From NCBI GenBank assembly GCA_009809945.1, contig WTPW01000987.1, forward strand, positions 207,874 to 271,873: a stretch of 64,000 nt of DNA. The letters are read 5' to 3'. The position numbers and the translations under genes are program-made. How positions within the stretch are numbered: position 1 is the stretch's first letter; each line of letters starts with the position of its first letter. This document shows positions 34,387-48,891 of the stretch, in pieces. Source of the DNA: Gigaspora margarita (Eukaryota; Glomeromycota; Glomeromycetes; Diversisporales; Gigasporaceae). A model generated the notes under the pieces. The model worked only from the letters and a program-made list of their open reading frames with translations, was not told the origin of the DNA and made no database searches.

Positions 34387-34820
34387 CGGGTGCCTCCAGA
34401 GGCACCCAAATATTTGTTACATAGATGAGAGTACAACTAGCTATACATACAACTTTTGGTTGTCTAATTTAAATAGTCCACCTGAAGGTTCTACACTAGT
34501 TGCTATACCTGCAACCCAACTAGGGGGTTACCTATTTAAATCCTCTAGTGCCTGCTTCTTTTGCCAGTCCTTCTTGTATTACTGGTACAGTCTTCCATTA
34601 CATGAGTCAGTCAAGGCCAGTTCTGGATATATTTGCAGAATCCCCTTAGAACTAGTTTATCCTCGCAGAACACTCGGTAGAGCAGTTCCTGTTCTACACA
34701 GGTATTATCTACACTTTGGTAACTTATTACTATTACCTACTTTTGTCCTTGCAAGGTTCACTCCAATTCCAGCACCCACTTCTATCTAGGGGTTAGTAAA
34801 ATAAACGGGGGGACAACTTA
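34387..34820. repeat. Composite dispersed repeat (SINE-related)
   Basis: Begins with a perfect hairpin gggtgcctccagaggcaccc (34389-34408). Bases 34420-34530 match the 1760-1950 retroposon in reverse. The last ~30 bp (ggggttagtaaaataaacgg) match the 3' end of the SINE at 39148-39655. An A-box-like actcggtagagca (34672) and a B-box-like ggttcactccaattcc (34755) are ~85 bp apart, too far for a standard tRNA promoter. It is less AT-rich than its surroundings. The open plus-strand frame at 34460-34789 is not taken as a gene. Confidence 0.5.
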
Positions 34821-34946
34821 CTATAATATATAGCCAATAAAAATGATGTGCAATTATTTTGTATAACAATCATATAAATGTATAAAAAAATGTTCACGAT
34901 ACTATGCTAAAGAAACTTTGGCTATATTAATTACTCGCTGATTCAA

Positions 34947-35334
34947 NATATGTTACTGTCATATTNGATTTCTNTTGTTTGGTAGATTTGTNTAGAGATT
35001 GGGCATGTTTNGGTATTNGCAGAAANTAAATACCACTTCNTTAAATAATTGNAATTGNTAAATATTAAATTCTAATTTATTAACNGATATATATTNATTT
35101 TAAANCTTTAGCAAACTATATTTATTTTAGANACTATGTAACAACATCACTNTGNAAAGTAACAATTATNGTAACTACTTTTGATATTTAACTNAAANNN
35201 NNNNNNNNNNNNNNNNNNNNNNNNNNNNNNNNNNNNNNNNNNNNNNNNNNNNNTATTNTTTCAGAAAAAGCAAGTTATAANNATAATAATTATATAATAT
35301 GGTCAACTTAAAAATATAGTAATTTTNNATTTTT
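34947..35334. other. Poorly resolved sequence with scattered and contiguous Ns
   Basis: Single Ns from 34947 and a run of Ns around 35200-35253. No annotation is possible across it. Confidence 0.95.
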
Positions 35335-35399
35335 ATAACTGGGCGGGTTGGCTTTACAAACTTTAAATCATAAATTGTAAAATTTTTTTTAAAAAAATT

Positions 35400-35880
35400 T
35401 TTATTTAAAATAAAAAAAGTTAATTGATATTTCACTGCTAAATTTATAAAGTCAAATTAATTACTGTAAACTGCCACATAACTTGAGCCTTGACACACGC
35501 AGAAAATTTTGTAGCCAATTATTATCAATTACTAACTAGAGATTTCTATCATGATTATAATCAATATATAACTGATGCAAAAGTAATCGATATATAACCA
35601 ATGATGATATCAATCGATAATAATTACAAATACCAAAAAAAAGCTAATTTTTATTTATTATCATTATTAAAAATTTTTTATTTATTAAAAAAACTTAATT
35701 ACAAAATAATTTTTGTTCACATTTACAAAATTTCTACTTTATAATAAACCCAACCATCGTCTACTATTATTACTTCACGACTTTATACCAATACCTTTTG
35801 TTTTTCATTGACCCAATATGAAATTCCAAGCCTAAAAAAAAATTAGTGATAAGAAAGAAAAAAACAAAAAAAGATAACAT
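35400..35880. other. AT-rich spacer, no gene
   Basis: Contains atcgatat words similar to Plavaka subterminal sequence at 35560-35620. From ~35790 the sequence (gaaattccaagcctaaaaaa ... gataacat) resembles units of the 38050-38890 array. Confidence 0.4.
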
Positions 35881-36239
35881 CACCAAAATTTGTATGGGGA
35901 TTACTATTGATGTTTATCAGTTATTGGTTAGTAATTGATTAAAATCCCCCATAACGAGGACTATTGATTAAGTTAGTAATTGATAATAATTGGTAATAAT
36001 CGATATTAATTAGATTAAAAATCATGAATAATAATTCTAATCAATACTATTATACTTTATACTTATTTTTAAACGTTTTACATATTTTTATATATTTTCA
36101 CAAGGTTTCGCATTTTAATATAAAATTTTATATTTTTTTATTTATTATTATTATTATATATTATATTTTAAATTAAATATATTTTATTTATTATATATTA
36201 TTATACATCCTTTACAACAAAAACAAATAAAACTAAAAC

Positions 36240-36720
36240 TGAAAAAAAATAAAAATGAAAAATAAAAATATTTTAAACCACTTTCGCACTTCATCGCATA
36301 ATACTAGCTCTATATACTTATTTTTCTCACCCCACAGTTAGCTATTATTTCTCTTTTTTGTTTAACTATTATATTTGCTTATATTCGCTACTTTCTAAAA
36401 ATAGTAGAGAAGTAAAAAAAAAACAAAAAAAAACAAAAACAAAAAATAGTAATATTGTAAACTACTTTCGCTCTTCATTATATAATACTAGCTCTATAGA
36501 CTTATATTCGCTTATATTCACTTATATTCGCTATATCCTAAAATTGTAAAGTAAAAAAATAACAAAAAAAAATGAAAATGAAAAATAGTAATAATTTAAA
36601 CTACTTTTGCACTTTGTCGTATAATACCAGCTCTACACACTTATTTTCCTTACCCTCAGTTAGCTATTATTTCTCTTTACTCATATTTGCTACTTCCTAA
36701 AAACAGTAGAGAAGTAAAAA
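36240..36720. repeat. Tandem repeat, unit ~150-180 bp, three copies
   Basis: Shared words: taaactactttcgcacttc / atcgcataatactagctcta / cttattttt / agttagctattatttctctt / ctacttcctaaaaa. Lies inside the deleted Plavaka copy. Confidence 0.75.
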
Positions 36721-36739
36721 AAAAACTATTTCTCAGAAG

Positions 36740-37530
36740 CATAGGAGTTTTTGAAATTGTTGGAGAATCTAGTAGGTTCTTGCAAAGTGGCGGAGAAGTT
36801 AGAGTTAGTGTTCTTGTAAAGTGCTAGAAAGTTAGGTTGTTTTTTGCAAAGTTCCAAAAAAGTCAGAAATAAATAAAATAAAATCAAAGTAAAAAAATAA
36901 GTAAAAAAAAATAACTGAAAAACAAAATATGTAAGCAAACTTAATAAAAAAAAATAAACAAAGCCCAAATCTCTATTTTTCTGAAGTAAGAGTTCAAATT
37001 CAGAAATTGTTGAAACCTAGTTGTGTTTTGTTAAGTGCTAGGTTAACTTGCGAATACTTGCGAATACTTGCGCCTACTAAGGGCCGTGTCATTAATCACC
37101 TGATTATTTTTTATTAGAGGCCTACCCACCCTCTTCCCCTCTTTAATATAGATTTGATCAGGTTCCTATATATAATTTCAATATTTTTTACCCCCTCCCC
37201 TCCCTAAAAAATTACCTGATTTTTGTCACTCCCCTAAATTATTTCTCTAAAGAAGCGTGTACTCACGAAGTACTGTAATAAAATAAATTAATAAAAAAAA
37301 TTTTAAAAAAAAACAAAAAAAACAAAAACAAAAAGTATCAAACGAGAAAATAAATAAGTGAAAACTTGCAAAAACTTGTGCCTAACTAAATCATTTCTCT
37401 AAAGAAGCATTCTTGAAGATTTAGAAGAGTTCTTGCAAAGTGTCAGAAGTTTGAGTTGGCTTGTAAAGTCATATTGGTATACTTGCATAGTGCTGAAAAG
37501 TTGTTGGTTTTCTTGCAAAGGGCTGGTATT
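36740..37530. repeat. Degenerate minisatellite (ttcttgcaaagtg)n with A-rich spacers
   Basis: Recurrent ggttcttgcaaagtggc, gtgttcttgtaaagtgcta, gttttttgcaaagttcc and gttcttgcaaagtgtcaga. It also encloses the 17199-type repeat at 37080-37245. Confidence 0.65.
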
Positions 37531-38049
37531 CTTGTAAAGTGCCAAATAAAATAAAAAAAATTAGAAAAAAAACAAAATGAAAACAAAAAAAAACAAAACG
37601 AAAATAAAAACAACAAAACAAAATGAAAAAAAAACAATAAAAGATCTAATTTATAAACAAAAGATCTAATCTGATCATGTAATACAAAATTTTATTGATA
37701 TATTATACAAAATTTTGAACCATTTCGCAAATATAGTCCAATGTGTGCTTGGTATCACAATTCTAAAATATTTTTAAAATGTTTCAAACCATTTTGAAAC
37801 TACTACTGTAATTTAAAAAATAAAAAACAAAATATGATGGGTGGCGCTTCGTGCCATAATGAATATGATAACTATCGATTAGCAGATATATAACGATTTA
37901 TATTTTAATTACGATATTTATCGATTATAGATATATATCGATTTATAACAAATTAATTAATGTATAATGTTTAAATTTAATCGATATAAAATGATTATGT
38001 GTTATATATCGATATATAGCTACTTAAAATATTTCGTGATGAACACTAA

Positions 38050-38890
38050 AGACTAGTACATATATATTCCAGTTCTAGTTCCTGAATCTCAATTCCTTAA
38101 CGCCTATTCACTTTCCTGGAGACCTATAAAAAAAGAAAAAATTAGAAACAAGAAAAAAAACAAAAGACAAAGAAAAAACAAGAAAGATGTAACTAGAAAC
38201 TGGTACTTAACTAAATCCTAGTCTAGTTTTCGAATTTCAATTCCCCAATGCTATTTTACATTTACCAAAAACCTACAAAAGAAGAAAAAATAAATAAAAA
38301 AGAATAAAAAAAGATACCGTATCCTATCATGAATAAGCACTCCCTTTTTTGAAATTTCAAACTCAACGTTCTTGATAACTATCTTATCAAACTTAATAAA
38401 AATTTTTTTATTTAAATTTTATAGATCTATAAAATTTAAATAAAAAATTTTTTATTAAGTTTGATAAGATAGTTATCAAAAACATTGAGTTTGAAATTTC
38501 AAAAAAAGGGGGTGCTTATTCATGATAGGATACGGTTCGAAAAATGAAATTAGAGACTGGTACTTACCAGTATCTAAATTCTAGTCTAGTTTCCGAATCT
38601 CAATTCTTCAACTCTATTCACATTCGCTAAGGACCTACGAAAGAAAAAAATAAATAAGAAATAAAAAAAAGAACAAACAAAACTTTAAAAATTGGTACTT
38701 ATCTAAGTCTAATCTAGTTTCCAAATCCCAATTCCTTTATGCTATTCTTATTTACCAAAAACCTACAAAAGAAGAAAAAAATTAGTAAGAAGAAATAAAA
38801 AAGTCAAAAAGAACAAAACTAGAAACTGGTACTTATCTAAATCCCAGTCTAGTTTTGGATCTCCATTCCTCAACGCCATTTTACATTCAC
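38050..38890. repeat. Tandem array, unit ~138 bp, about five copies
   Basis: Each unit contains actagaaactggtacttatc, taaatcctagtctagtttt, caattcctcaacgctatt and acctacaaaagaagaaaaaa. The array is interrupted by the fold-back element at 38316-38536. Confidence 0.85.
38316..38536. mobile_element. 221 bp near-perfect fold-back element
   Basis: Arms of ~105 bp start ACCGTATCCTATCATGAATA and end with its complement. The inner junction is tttatagatctataaa. The arms are nearly mismatch-free, indicating a recent or converted palindrome. No clear target duplication. Confidence 0.85.
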
Positions 38891-39147
38891 TTTGCTAATG
38901 CTTTAAATTTAAGGAAGAATATGATTTAGTTTTTAAAAACATAAAAAATTAGTGCTAAGCTTTTACAAAGCTAGTTACCAGCTTTCAGTCATTCTGAGTT
39001 TCAGAAAAAAATCCATATTCAATAAGCTAAAATTTTTATTATTAAAATTTTTGAAGGTTGGAATGCATTGGGATGCGATTATATAATAAAATCTATCTAA
39101 ATCTATATCATGACAATTTTGGAGATCGATTATCTACTTGTATAACA

Positions 39148-39655
39148 TTGAGTTGCCCCCTCTGTTTATTTTACTAACCCTAGCTTCTACTATCCTACCA
39201 GTTCTTATACTGATTCACAAACTTCCAAACCAGTTAGCTTGGAAGGGTCGATATGGCTTTCTTCCCTTGGTATCTACTGCCAGAACATAGATCCTTTCTT
39301 CTAATGCGACTCTGGCAGCCAGGTTGGTGGACCCCCTCCTTAAGGATCTTGTTATCTGATTCTCTAGCTCTGATTTCTGATATTTTAGCTTGGGAAGTAC
39401 CGTCAAAGATCTTTGCTACCTCCCTACTCAGGACTTGCCAAATAGGTTTCCATTTCTCCAGTTCCTTGGATTTTTGTGTACCCAAGAGCTCCCATTTGAG
39501 ATAGTGTACCAAGAACTACAGGTAGTGTATCCAACGAATCGACAAGAAACTATTACCAAAACACAGGTTTATTTTTCAAAGCATCATCAGTAGGATTTGA
39601 ACCCTAGACCTGCCACTTGGGATGCAACTTACCAACTTCCCTAAGTCACCACACT
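39148..39655 (-). mobile_element. tRNA-derived SINE, ~0.5 kb
   Basis: On the minus strand the head (39655-39590) reads tgacttagggaagttggtaa (A box) then, ~46 bp on, gggttcaaatcct (B box) within a TAGG/CCTA T-arm-like stem. This is the internal RNA polymerase III promoter of a tRNA-type SINE. The body of ~430 bp follows and ends gggttagtaaaataaacaga, shared with 34387-34820. Open frames of 60-90 codons within it are not conserved-looking and are treated as chance. No target duplication could be defined. Confidence 0.75.
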
Positions 39656-39679
39656 CTTCTGTATTTAAATTTTTATTTC

Positions 39680-39960
39680 TGCTTCCTCAACTATTTGTTT
39701 AGAAAGTCTTAGCTTCATAACTGATATAGTTTTGGTAATCCTGTTTTGCATAGTTGAAAGCCTTAGAACTTTTTCAGATCGAGTTTACCTTTATTTACTT
39801 GTTCTTGTAGTTCTTGGTACATTGGCTAAGCATTCATTTTTTTTCTATTCATGACTTTGCAACAAATATTGGTTTCCAACAATGACTTCATATAAGGTGC
39901 AATCTTAGCAAATTCATTTCTTCAGCTTAATTTCTGGTTTTCTTTTTGCATTCAATCTGA
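39680..39960 (-). pseudogene. Decayed coding fragment, unknown protein
   Basis: On the minus strand one frame reads coherently for about 50 codons: NEFAKIAPYMKSLLETNICC, KVMNRKKMNA, a TAG, then PMYQELQEQVNKGKLDLKKF followed by TAA. The residue mix is protein-like (charged, helical) and unlike translated AT-rich noise. No family is recognised. It lies just upstream of the SINE head on the same strand and could be a gene remnant or part of another retroelement. Confidence 0.3.
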
Positions 39961-40054
39961 AGTAAAAAATTTATAGCTAAATAAAATTTATAGTTAGAAC
40001 TAGTATTAAAACCCAGTGATATTCATTCAATTTATATCTTATAGATAATATTTG

Positions 40055-42280
<2,226 letters not shown>

Positions 42281-43379
42281 TATAAATGCTACCAAAATTG
42301 ATTTTTGAAAAATGTTTATTTCAAGTTTTGTAAAATAAATTAAAATTTTTTATAAAAAAGAGCAAATAAAATTTATAAATTTATGTTCTTTATAATTTTG
42401 TCTATTCAAAAAAAAAAATTAAAAAATTTCAGGTTTTAAGTAAAATAGGTCAAAAACAATTTTAGGAAAATTTTTTAATTTCGGGTCCCAAAATCCAAAA
42501 TAATTTTATTACCATATATAATTTGACTACCTTGTAATAGTATGTTCATTAAGTCTATGAGTAGGAGTTCTGTATTCTTTTTAAATTTTTAGTTTATATA
42601 AAAAAAAGTTACCTTTATCAAACAGTTAAATAAATGCTGGCAAGAAAAAATTTGTAATTTTTCATCTAATAAAAAACTTAAATAATGAAGCTTTGCTTTT
42701 TAATATTTGCATAAAAAAGATCAAAATTGCTTTATTTTTTCGATATTAACTTTGTTGAACCTGGGATAGGTGTTGTTCATGATTTGGTTAGTATTGAATA
42801 TGGCAATGTTGCTGGAACAACTCTATAGTCAAACTAGATGCACTTTTAAAAATCAATAGCTCCAAATTTAGCAATATTATTAACTATACTGTTCTAACTT
42901 TTTATAATATTTGATAAGAATTATATATCAACTATATTCATATTTGTAATAAAACATTTCTAGTAAAAACTTTTAGCTTTTAGATTAGGAACAGGATTTT
43001 GTCATTTAGTTAGAGTTCAAAAATATTATTTTACAAAGAATGGAAATTTCTTTTAAGTACAATTTCTAGATTCACATAATTTGTATATTTTACAATTTAT
43101 CATACATTACCTATTCGTTATCACATGTTTCATACTTAAGTCATGCTTTAAATGTCTCCTATTATATTACTATGATTTTTTCTGCATATTATTTTAACTC
43201 CCTGCACTTGTGCCTCTATCATGCAAACCTTGTTGCTAATGTTAACTGGGAATTTTTCCTGTTACATGATATTGTATATCGACCAAGAGTATTTATTTAT
43301 TATAATTTATAAATTTATTTATTTATTGTAATACATAAATATTTGAAACATTTTCTACCACTAATCATTTTATTTTAAC
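42281..43379. other. AT-rich stretch, no gene assigned
   Basis: Bases 42745-42870 give a short protein-like plus-strand reading (GIGVVHDLVSIEYGNVAG) followed by several stops. Otherwise nothing is recognisable. Confidence 0.4.
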
Positions 43380-43545
43380 TATTACTCTAATAGCTAATCT
43401 ATTAATTTTATTCTAGCCATTATCCTAACTGTTAATCTACTAATTCTATTCAAACCATTAATCTAATCGCTAATCTACTAATTTTATTCTATTACTCCTA
43501 ATCGCTAATCTACAAATCCTATTCTAAGTATTATCCTAAATTGAA
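43380..43545. repeat. Tandem repeat, unit ~45 bp, about four copies
   Basis: Units of ctaatcgctaatctactaat followed by ttattctaaccattatc, with substitutions. Confidence 0.8.
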
Positions 43546-44049
43546 ATTTGCTATTAATCACCAAAACAAAATACACAAACTATAAACAAAACAAATACCA
43601 ACTATACAAATAAAAATTAATAAAACTGCAATACTAAACAATTACTAATAAAATAATGAACCAATGAGAAAAATACTGAAGGCAGCAGCAATGCCAAAGA
43701 TAACTACTCGTAAAACAGCAATAACAAAGACACTACTATGCCAATGACAATATCAATGAAAGAAGCACACTCAAAAATAAAAACTAGGGATGTTAAATTG
43801 CTCAAACAGTTTGGTTTATGCTTGAAGCATACCTGCTTTGGTGCTGAAGCAGGCTAAACTAGTTTTTATAAACTAGTTTATATATAAGCATGCTCATATA
43901 AGCAAATTTATATAAGCATACTTATACAAGCATGCTTAGTTCATAAATTGCTTAAGCAGTTTGAATTTATGCTTGACTAAACCAGTTTATATAAGCATGC
44001 TTCTACAAGTATGCTTAATAATTTATACTATACTAAATAAGAGGTTTGA

Positions 44050-44369
44050 TATACTGTATATTCCTAAAAATAAGCTACTCCAAAAATAAGCTACTCTCTG
44101 TTTTTTTTCAAAATCTCAAAAAATGTATTAGCAGTTGCTACATATAAAACTTTTTTTATACTAAGTAAACTTCAAAAGTTCGATTAAGTAAAGTTGTTCA
44201 GCACATCAAAATACACTTACAATAAAAATTTGGTATCATTTGGACAACTTTTTATTAGTACGTTTTTCAATTTTTTCAAAAATGTCTATACGCTAAAAAT
44301 AAACTACTACCGTTTTTTCATGTAATTTTTGGCCCAAAAAAGTTAGCTTATTTTTAGGAATATATGGTA
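44050..44369. mobile_element. MITE of the 'AAGCTAC' family, nested in a hAT
   Basis: Ends tactgtatattcctaaaaat and the complement-like tttttaggaatatatggta, TA-flanked. The internal sequence (acatataaaactttttttat, tttggacaactttttattag) matches 7604-7912 in reverse. Confidence 0.8.
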
Positions 44370-44505
44370 AGATCAAACTTATCACTAAATATCTCGCCAA
44401 TTTCAGAACCACTTTTTGATTATTACTGATTTGATCATGGGTAGTTGATTATATGCTTTAAAAAATAAACATGCATGTGCAATACAGAATAATGATACCG
44501 GTATA

Positions 44506-44785
44506 CAGTGTTGTACGTTTTGGCTGTCCACAGCCTTTTTTGGCTTGTCCACGTCCAAAATTGTCCAAACGTCCAAGATTGTCCAAAGCTTGTTCAGGCT
44601 TTAATAATTAATAAATCTATCTAAAAAATATATAACTATATATTTTTTTAGGTGCTGAACACATTACAATTAAAATTAAAATAGGTTATCTTAATAAAAT
44701 TTTAAGTAATTTTACTTTATTTAATTGTCCCAAATTGTCCAAAATTGTCCAAGTCATTGTCCAAAGCTGTCCCGTGACAACACTG
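44506..44785. mobile_element. hAT-like MITE, 'TTGTCC' family, copy 1
   Basis: Ends CAGTGTTGTACGTTTTGG and, on the complement, CAGTGTTGTCACGGGAC. Flanks CCGGTATA / CTGGTATA (7 of 8). Both arms are packed with ttgtccaaa words. ~85% similar to 53099-53370 by eye. Confidence 0.85.
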
Positions 44786-45535
44786 CTGGTATATGTATTT
44801 GAACAAAACAATATATGGAATAGTTATTTAATAGTTGTATAGTATATCTATTAGTTTATAATTTTTAGAAGTATATTTAAAACAGGTTTAAAAATAATAG
44901 TTAAAAATATATTTGTTTTAAGCATGTTTAAAAATAGCATTTAAAAGCATATTTGTCTTGAGCAATTTTGTATCAATATTTCAAGTATCAAAATCCCAAT
45001 TGTGCTAAATTCTAGTATACTAAATCTCAAAAGATAAATTAATACCAAAAATTATAATTATAAATTTTTTTTAGATTTGTTCTTTTAAGATTTAGTGCAT
45101 TGGAATTTAGTACAATTAGAATTTTGATATTCAGAATATTAAAAAATTAACAAGCAAACTATAAATATTTATACTTTAAATCTGCTCAAGCAGGTTTTAT
45201 ATAAGCATTTCAACACTTCTAGTTTAAAGCATATTTGTTAAGCATGTTTGCTTGGAGCAGATTTAAAGCATATTTGCTTGGAGCAGGTTTAAAGTATTAA
45301 AAGCATATTTGCTTATAAGTAATACTTAAAATTTATAAGCAAACTGTAAAACTTTGTGCTTCGAACCTGTTTTAGCAGGTTTCATATAAGCATTTTAATA
45401 TCCCTAATAAAAACACCAAAATTGCAGAGAAAGTAGTACTATAAAAAAAAAATAAATAAAAAAAAAAACTAGCAAACACTTATAATAATAAAAAAAAAAA
45501 AACAAATTTAAAAAAATATTCACAAAATATATATA

Positions 45536-46090
45536 CTTGTATATCCAGAATCTAACTACTATACTATATCCCAAAGTCCTATGCTCCAGAATCTAACTAT
45601 TAAACAATGTTCTAAAATCTAACTATTATGGTTACAACTAGTTCTAATTACTGTGCAATATCCAGTTTTAACTACCATACTATTTTACTATATGTCCAGA
45701 TGAACTACAACTAGAATTTATATCCAAAATCTAATTATTATACTATAACTGCTATGTTATATCCAGTTCTAACTACTGTCCTATATTCAGAATCTAACTA
45801 CTATACTATGTTCAAATCTAACTACTATGCTATGTTCAGTTTTAACTACCATGTTATATCCAGTTCCAATTACCATACTATATTTTAAAGTCAAATGGCT
45901 ATGCTATATTCAGATTTACTACTGTGCTACATCTACTTCTAATTATTGTGTAATATTGTATAATATTAGTTTTAACTTGCTATGTCCAGTATACTTCTAA
46001 CTATGATTATATATCTAATTCTACTATGCTATGTTCAGAATTTAATTACCATACTATGCCAACTACCATGCTATATCCAATTTTAATTAC
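45536..46090. repeat. Degenerate minisatellite, ~28-30 bp unit, about 18-20 copies
   Basis: Recurrent tatgctatatccagttctaa / ctactatactatatccagaa / tctaactactat words. No coding capacity. Confidence 0.8.
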
Positions 46091-46554
46091 TACCAATAAC
46101 ACTATTATCAACACCAAACAATAACAAAAGAGAATCTACTAAAAGAATGACTCCAATAATTTTACTATTGAAGTGAGAAAACTGAACACTAATGGCAACT
46201 TCACTTTGGAACAGCACCCAACCAAAGCGTCAGGCTAATATGCCAACCTTAACGTGCTCAAGAACAGGCCTACAAGAATAAATAAAAAAGAGTTAGTATA
46301 GTGAGAAAAAAAAGAATATTAACAAAAAAGACAATACTTATCCAGAACAAATCTTGATTATCACTAGTATTTAAATATCAGTAGTGCAATTTAATTAATC
46401 TTATAATTAGATATTGGATATTATAAAATAGTATAATAAATTTGCCCCAAATAGTATTATCATCCAAATATAGTAATAGTGCTAATCTTATCTGTATTAG
46501 CAGTGAATTAGCAATTAATTAGTACCCTGTGTACATACATATAGTGTATAATAG
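46091..46554. other. Spacer, nothing recognised
   Basis: A short less AT-rich part (46195-46275, ggaacagcacccaaccaaag) but no gene or repeat identified. Confidence 0.4.
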
Positions 46555-46730
46555 TTGTTTTTTATTTATTATTAATTTATTTTTTTTATTTTTTTATAAT
46601 TTATTTTTATTGAAATAACCAGTGATAATGATCAATCTGAATATAAATAGATAAGTTATTCATTTTTTTTCTTGTTTTTTTTTATTCATTTCTGTATATA
46701 GTACTAATGTTTATATTTGATCTTTTTTTA
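46555..46730. repeat. Dispersed repeat, partner at 6335-6480
   Basis: See the partner. Shared order of attgaaataa, agtgataat, atcaatc and aataaatag words. Confidence 0.45.
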
Positions 46731-47879
46731 GATTTTGTCTATTTCAGCATTCTTTTATTGCAAGCATGTTTTCTAAAGTTTTCTTAAAGTCTCTTTTGCT
46801 GTCGACGCATTACCGTATGTTGCCAAAAATAAGCTACCTTTTTTTGGCAATTTTTAATACAAAAAATCTGGGGGTAGCTTATTTTCGGGTTATTTAATAT
46901 TTTAATTAATTTAAGGCACGACAAAGAATAGCTTATTTTTGGATACAAAACTCTAAATAGTAAAATTAATAATAACAAATAAATAAATATGTTGTATTAC
47001 CATATGTTTCTGAAAATAAATTGCCCGATTTTGAACACAAAAAATCGGGATAGCTTATTTTAGTTAATCAATTATAATCGCTATATAGTAAAGTTATAAT
47101 TTTACTATGTAAATCGATTGAAGTCGCTTAAGTAAACTTATTCTAAAGGTCAAAATACATAAATCCTGAAATTTTCATAAAAATTGGATAACTTTTTATT
47201 ATTTGACTTTTAATTTTTACGCTCAACGAATATGTTTTTTAAAAAAAATTAAAATTTTCTGTTGAACGTAAAAATTAAAAGTCAAATAATAAAAAGTTAT
47301 CTGATTTATATAAAAATTTCAGGATATATGTATTTGATATTGCCAATAAGTTTACTTAAGCACTCATAATCAGATTTACATAGTAAAATTATGACTTTAC
47401 AATGTAGCGAATATAATCGATTGTGAGGGTAGCTTATTTTCGGAACTAAAAATTTTGTTAATTATTTTTTGGTGTGACAAAGGGGTAGCTTATTTTCGGG
47501 TCAAAGGCATTTTTACGTTTTTGGATCAAAACAGGGTAGCTTATTTAGGAGGTAGCTTATTTTTGGCAATATATGGTATCTAGAGCTTATTCATAAGTGG
47601 TGATGTCCATTTTGATGTTCTTTCATTGCTGACATATTACTATCATTGTTGTAATTTAGTTTGGAATCACTTTTATTGCTGGTATATTACTTGAGCATTA
47701 AGTTTCTATTGTATAGCAAAGTATCAGTTTCTATTTTTTTTTTCTTCAGCATTGTATTCATGCAATACTAATTCTTTTTAGGTTCAAAATAGGTAATTGC
47801 TTTTTTGGTGCATTACTGGATATGATTGTTATTGGAGCTGAGTTTTTAATGCTGTATTTGGTGCTTTGTTTGTTAAAAA

Positions 47880-48225
47880 AGTATAGTGTCTTCACAACAT
47901 TTGTATAGTGTTTTTATAGCATTTGTATGGAGTCTCTAAAGCAGTTGTACAGAGTCTCTATGCGTTTGTATAGTCTTTGTAGCATTTGTAAAGAGTCTTT
48001 ACAGCATTTGCACAGAGTCTTTATAGTGTTTGTATGAATTTTTTATAGCATTTGTATAGAGTCTCTATAGTGTTTTTACAGAGTTTCTATAGTGTTTGTA
48101 TGGTATCTTTATGGCAGTTATACTCTTTATAATGTTTATATAGTATTTGTGTAGTGTTTTTATAGTGTGTATAGTATCTTTAAAGCATTTTTGTGGTATC
48201 TCTTGTAAATGTTTTGTGGTTTTTT
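47880..48225. repeat. Degenerate minisatellite, ~20 bp unit, ~17 copies
   Basis: Units gtatagtgtttttatagcattt / gtatagagtctctatagtgttt with drift. Occupies the loop of the 2.5 kb palindrome. Confidence 0.8.
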
Positions 48226-48891
48226 TTTAATAAAAATATATTATTTTTTATTATTTTTGTAAAATTTATAATTGACCAATATTATGTATTTGTAATACTA
48301 TATGTTTCTGAAAATAAGCTACATCCAAAAATAAGCTACCCCTCTGTTTTGATCCAAAAACGTAAAAACACCTTTGACCTGAAAATAAGCTACTCTTTTG
48401 TCACACCAAAAGATAATTAACAAAATTTTTAGTTCTAAAAATAAGCTACTCTCACAATCGATTATACTTGCTACATAGTAAAGTTATAATTTTACTATGT
48501 AAATCGATTATGAGTGCTTAAGTAAATTTATTTGCAATATCAAAATACATATATTCTGAAATTTTTATATAAATCGAATAACTGTTTATTATTTGACTTT
48601 TAATTTTTACATTCAATAAAAAATTTTAATTTTTTTTAAAAAACATATTTGTTGAGCGTAAAAATTAAAAGTCAAATAATAAAAAGTTCTCTGATTTATA
48701 TAAAAATTTCAAAATATACATATTTTGACCTTTAAAATAAGTTTACTTAAGTGACCATAATCGATTTACATAGTAAAATTATAACTTTACTATGTAGCAA
48801 TTATAATTGATTGACTAAAATAAGCTGCCCCGATTTTTTGTGTTCAACATCAGGCAATTTATTTTTGTACAATATATTTATTTATTTGTTA

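Larger units (their letters stand above)
35881..38038. mobile_element. Second Plavaka copy, inverted and internally deleted (2.16 kb)
   Basis: Starts CACCAAAATTTGTATGG and ends TATTTCGTG. These match the right and left termini of 9682-16844 respectively, in inverse orientation, with AT on both flanks. About 180 bp at each end are alignable: 35881-36065 to 16660-16844, and 37857-38038 to 9682-9880. The middle carries no transposase but tandem repeats, so it is a non-autonomous derivative. Confidence 0.8.
43785..45406. mobile_element. 1.6 kb non-autonomous hAT-like element
   Basis: Ends TAGGGATGTTAAATTGCTCA and, on the complement, TAGGGATATTAAAATGCTTA. Exact 8 bp duplication ATAAAAAC at 43777-43784 and 45407-45414. 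Subterminal regions have many aagcatgctt/ataagcatgc words. It contains two younger inserts (44050-44369 and 44506-44785). Confidence 0.9.

Noticed and set aside
34670..34775. Second tRNA-like promoter in the 34.4-34.8 kb repeat
   Set aside because: A-box and B-box-like words are ~85 bp apart and no stems form.
34460..34789. Open frame of 109 codons on the plus strand
   Set aside because: It lies in a dispersed SINE-related repeat, has no recognisable motif and no related frame in the partner copy at 1760-1950.
39590..39655. Functional tRNA gene
   Set aside because: The A and B boxes are present, but the anticodon stem is poorly paired and the sequence runs on into a ~430 bp SINE body.
42745..42870. 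Possible helicase fragment (GVVHDLVSIEYGNVAG)
   Set aside because: Too short and quickly followed by stops; no Walker or other motif. Left as unassigned.
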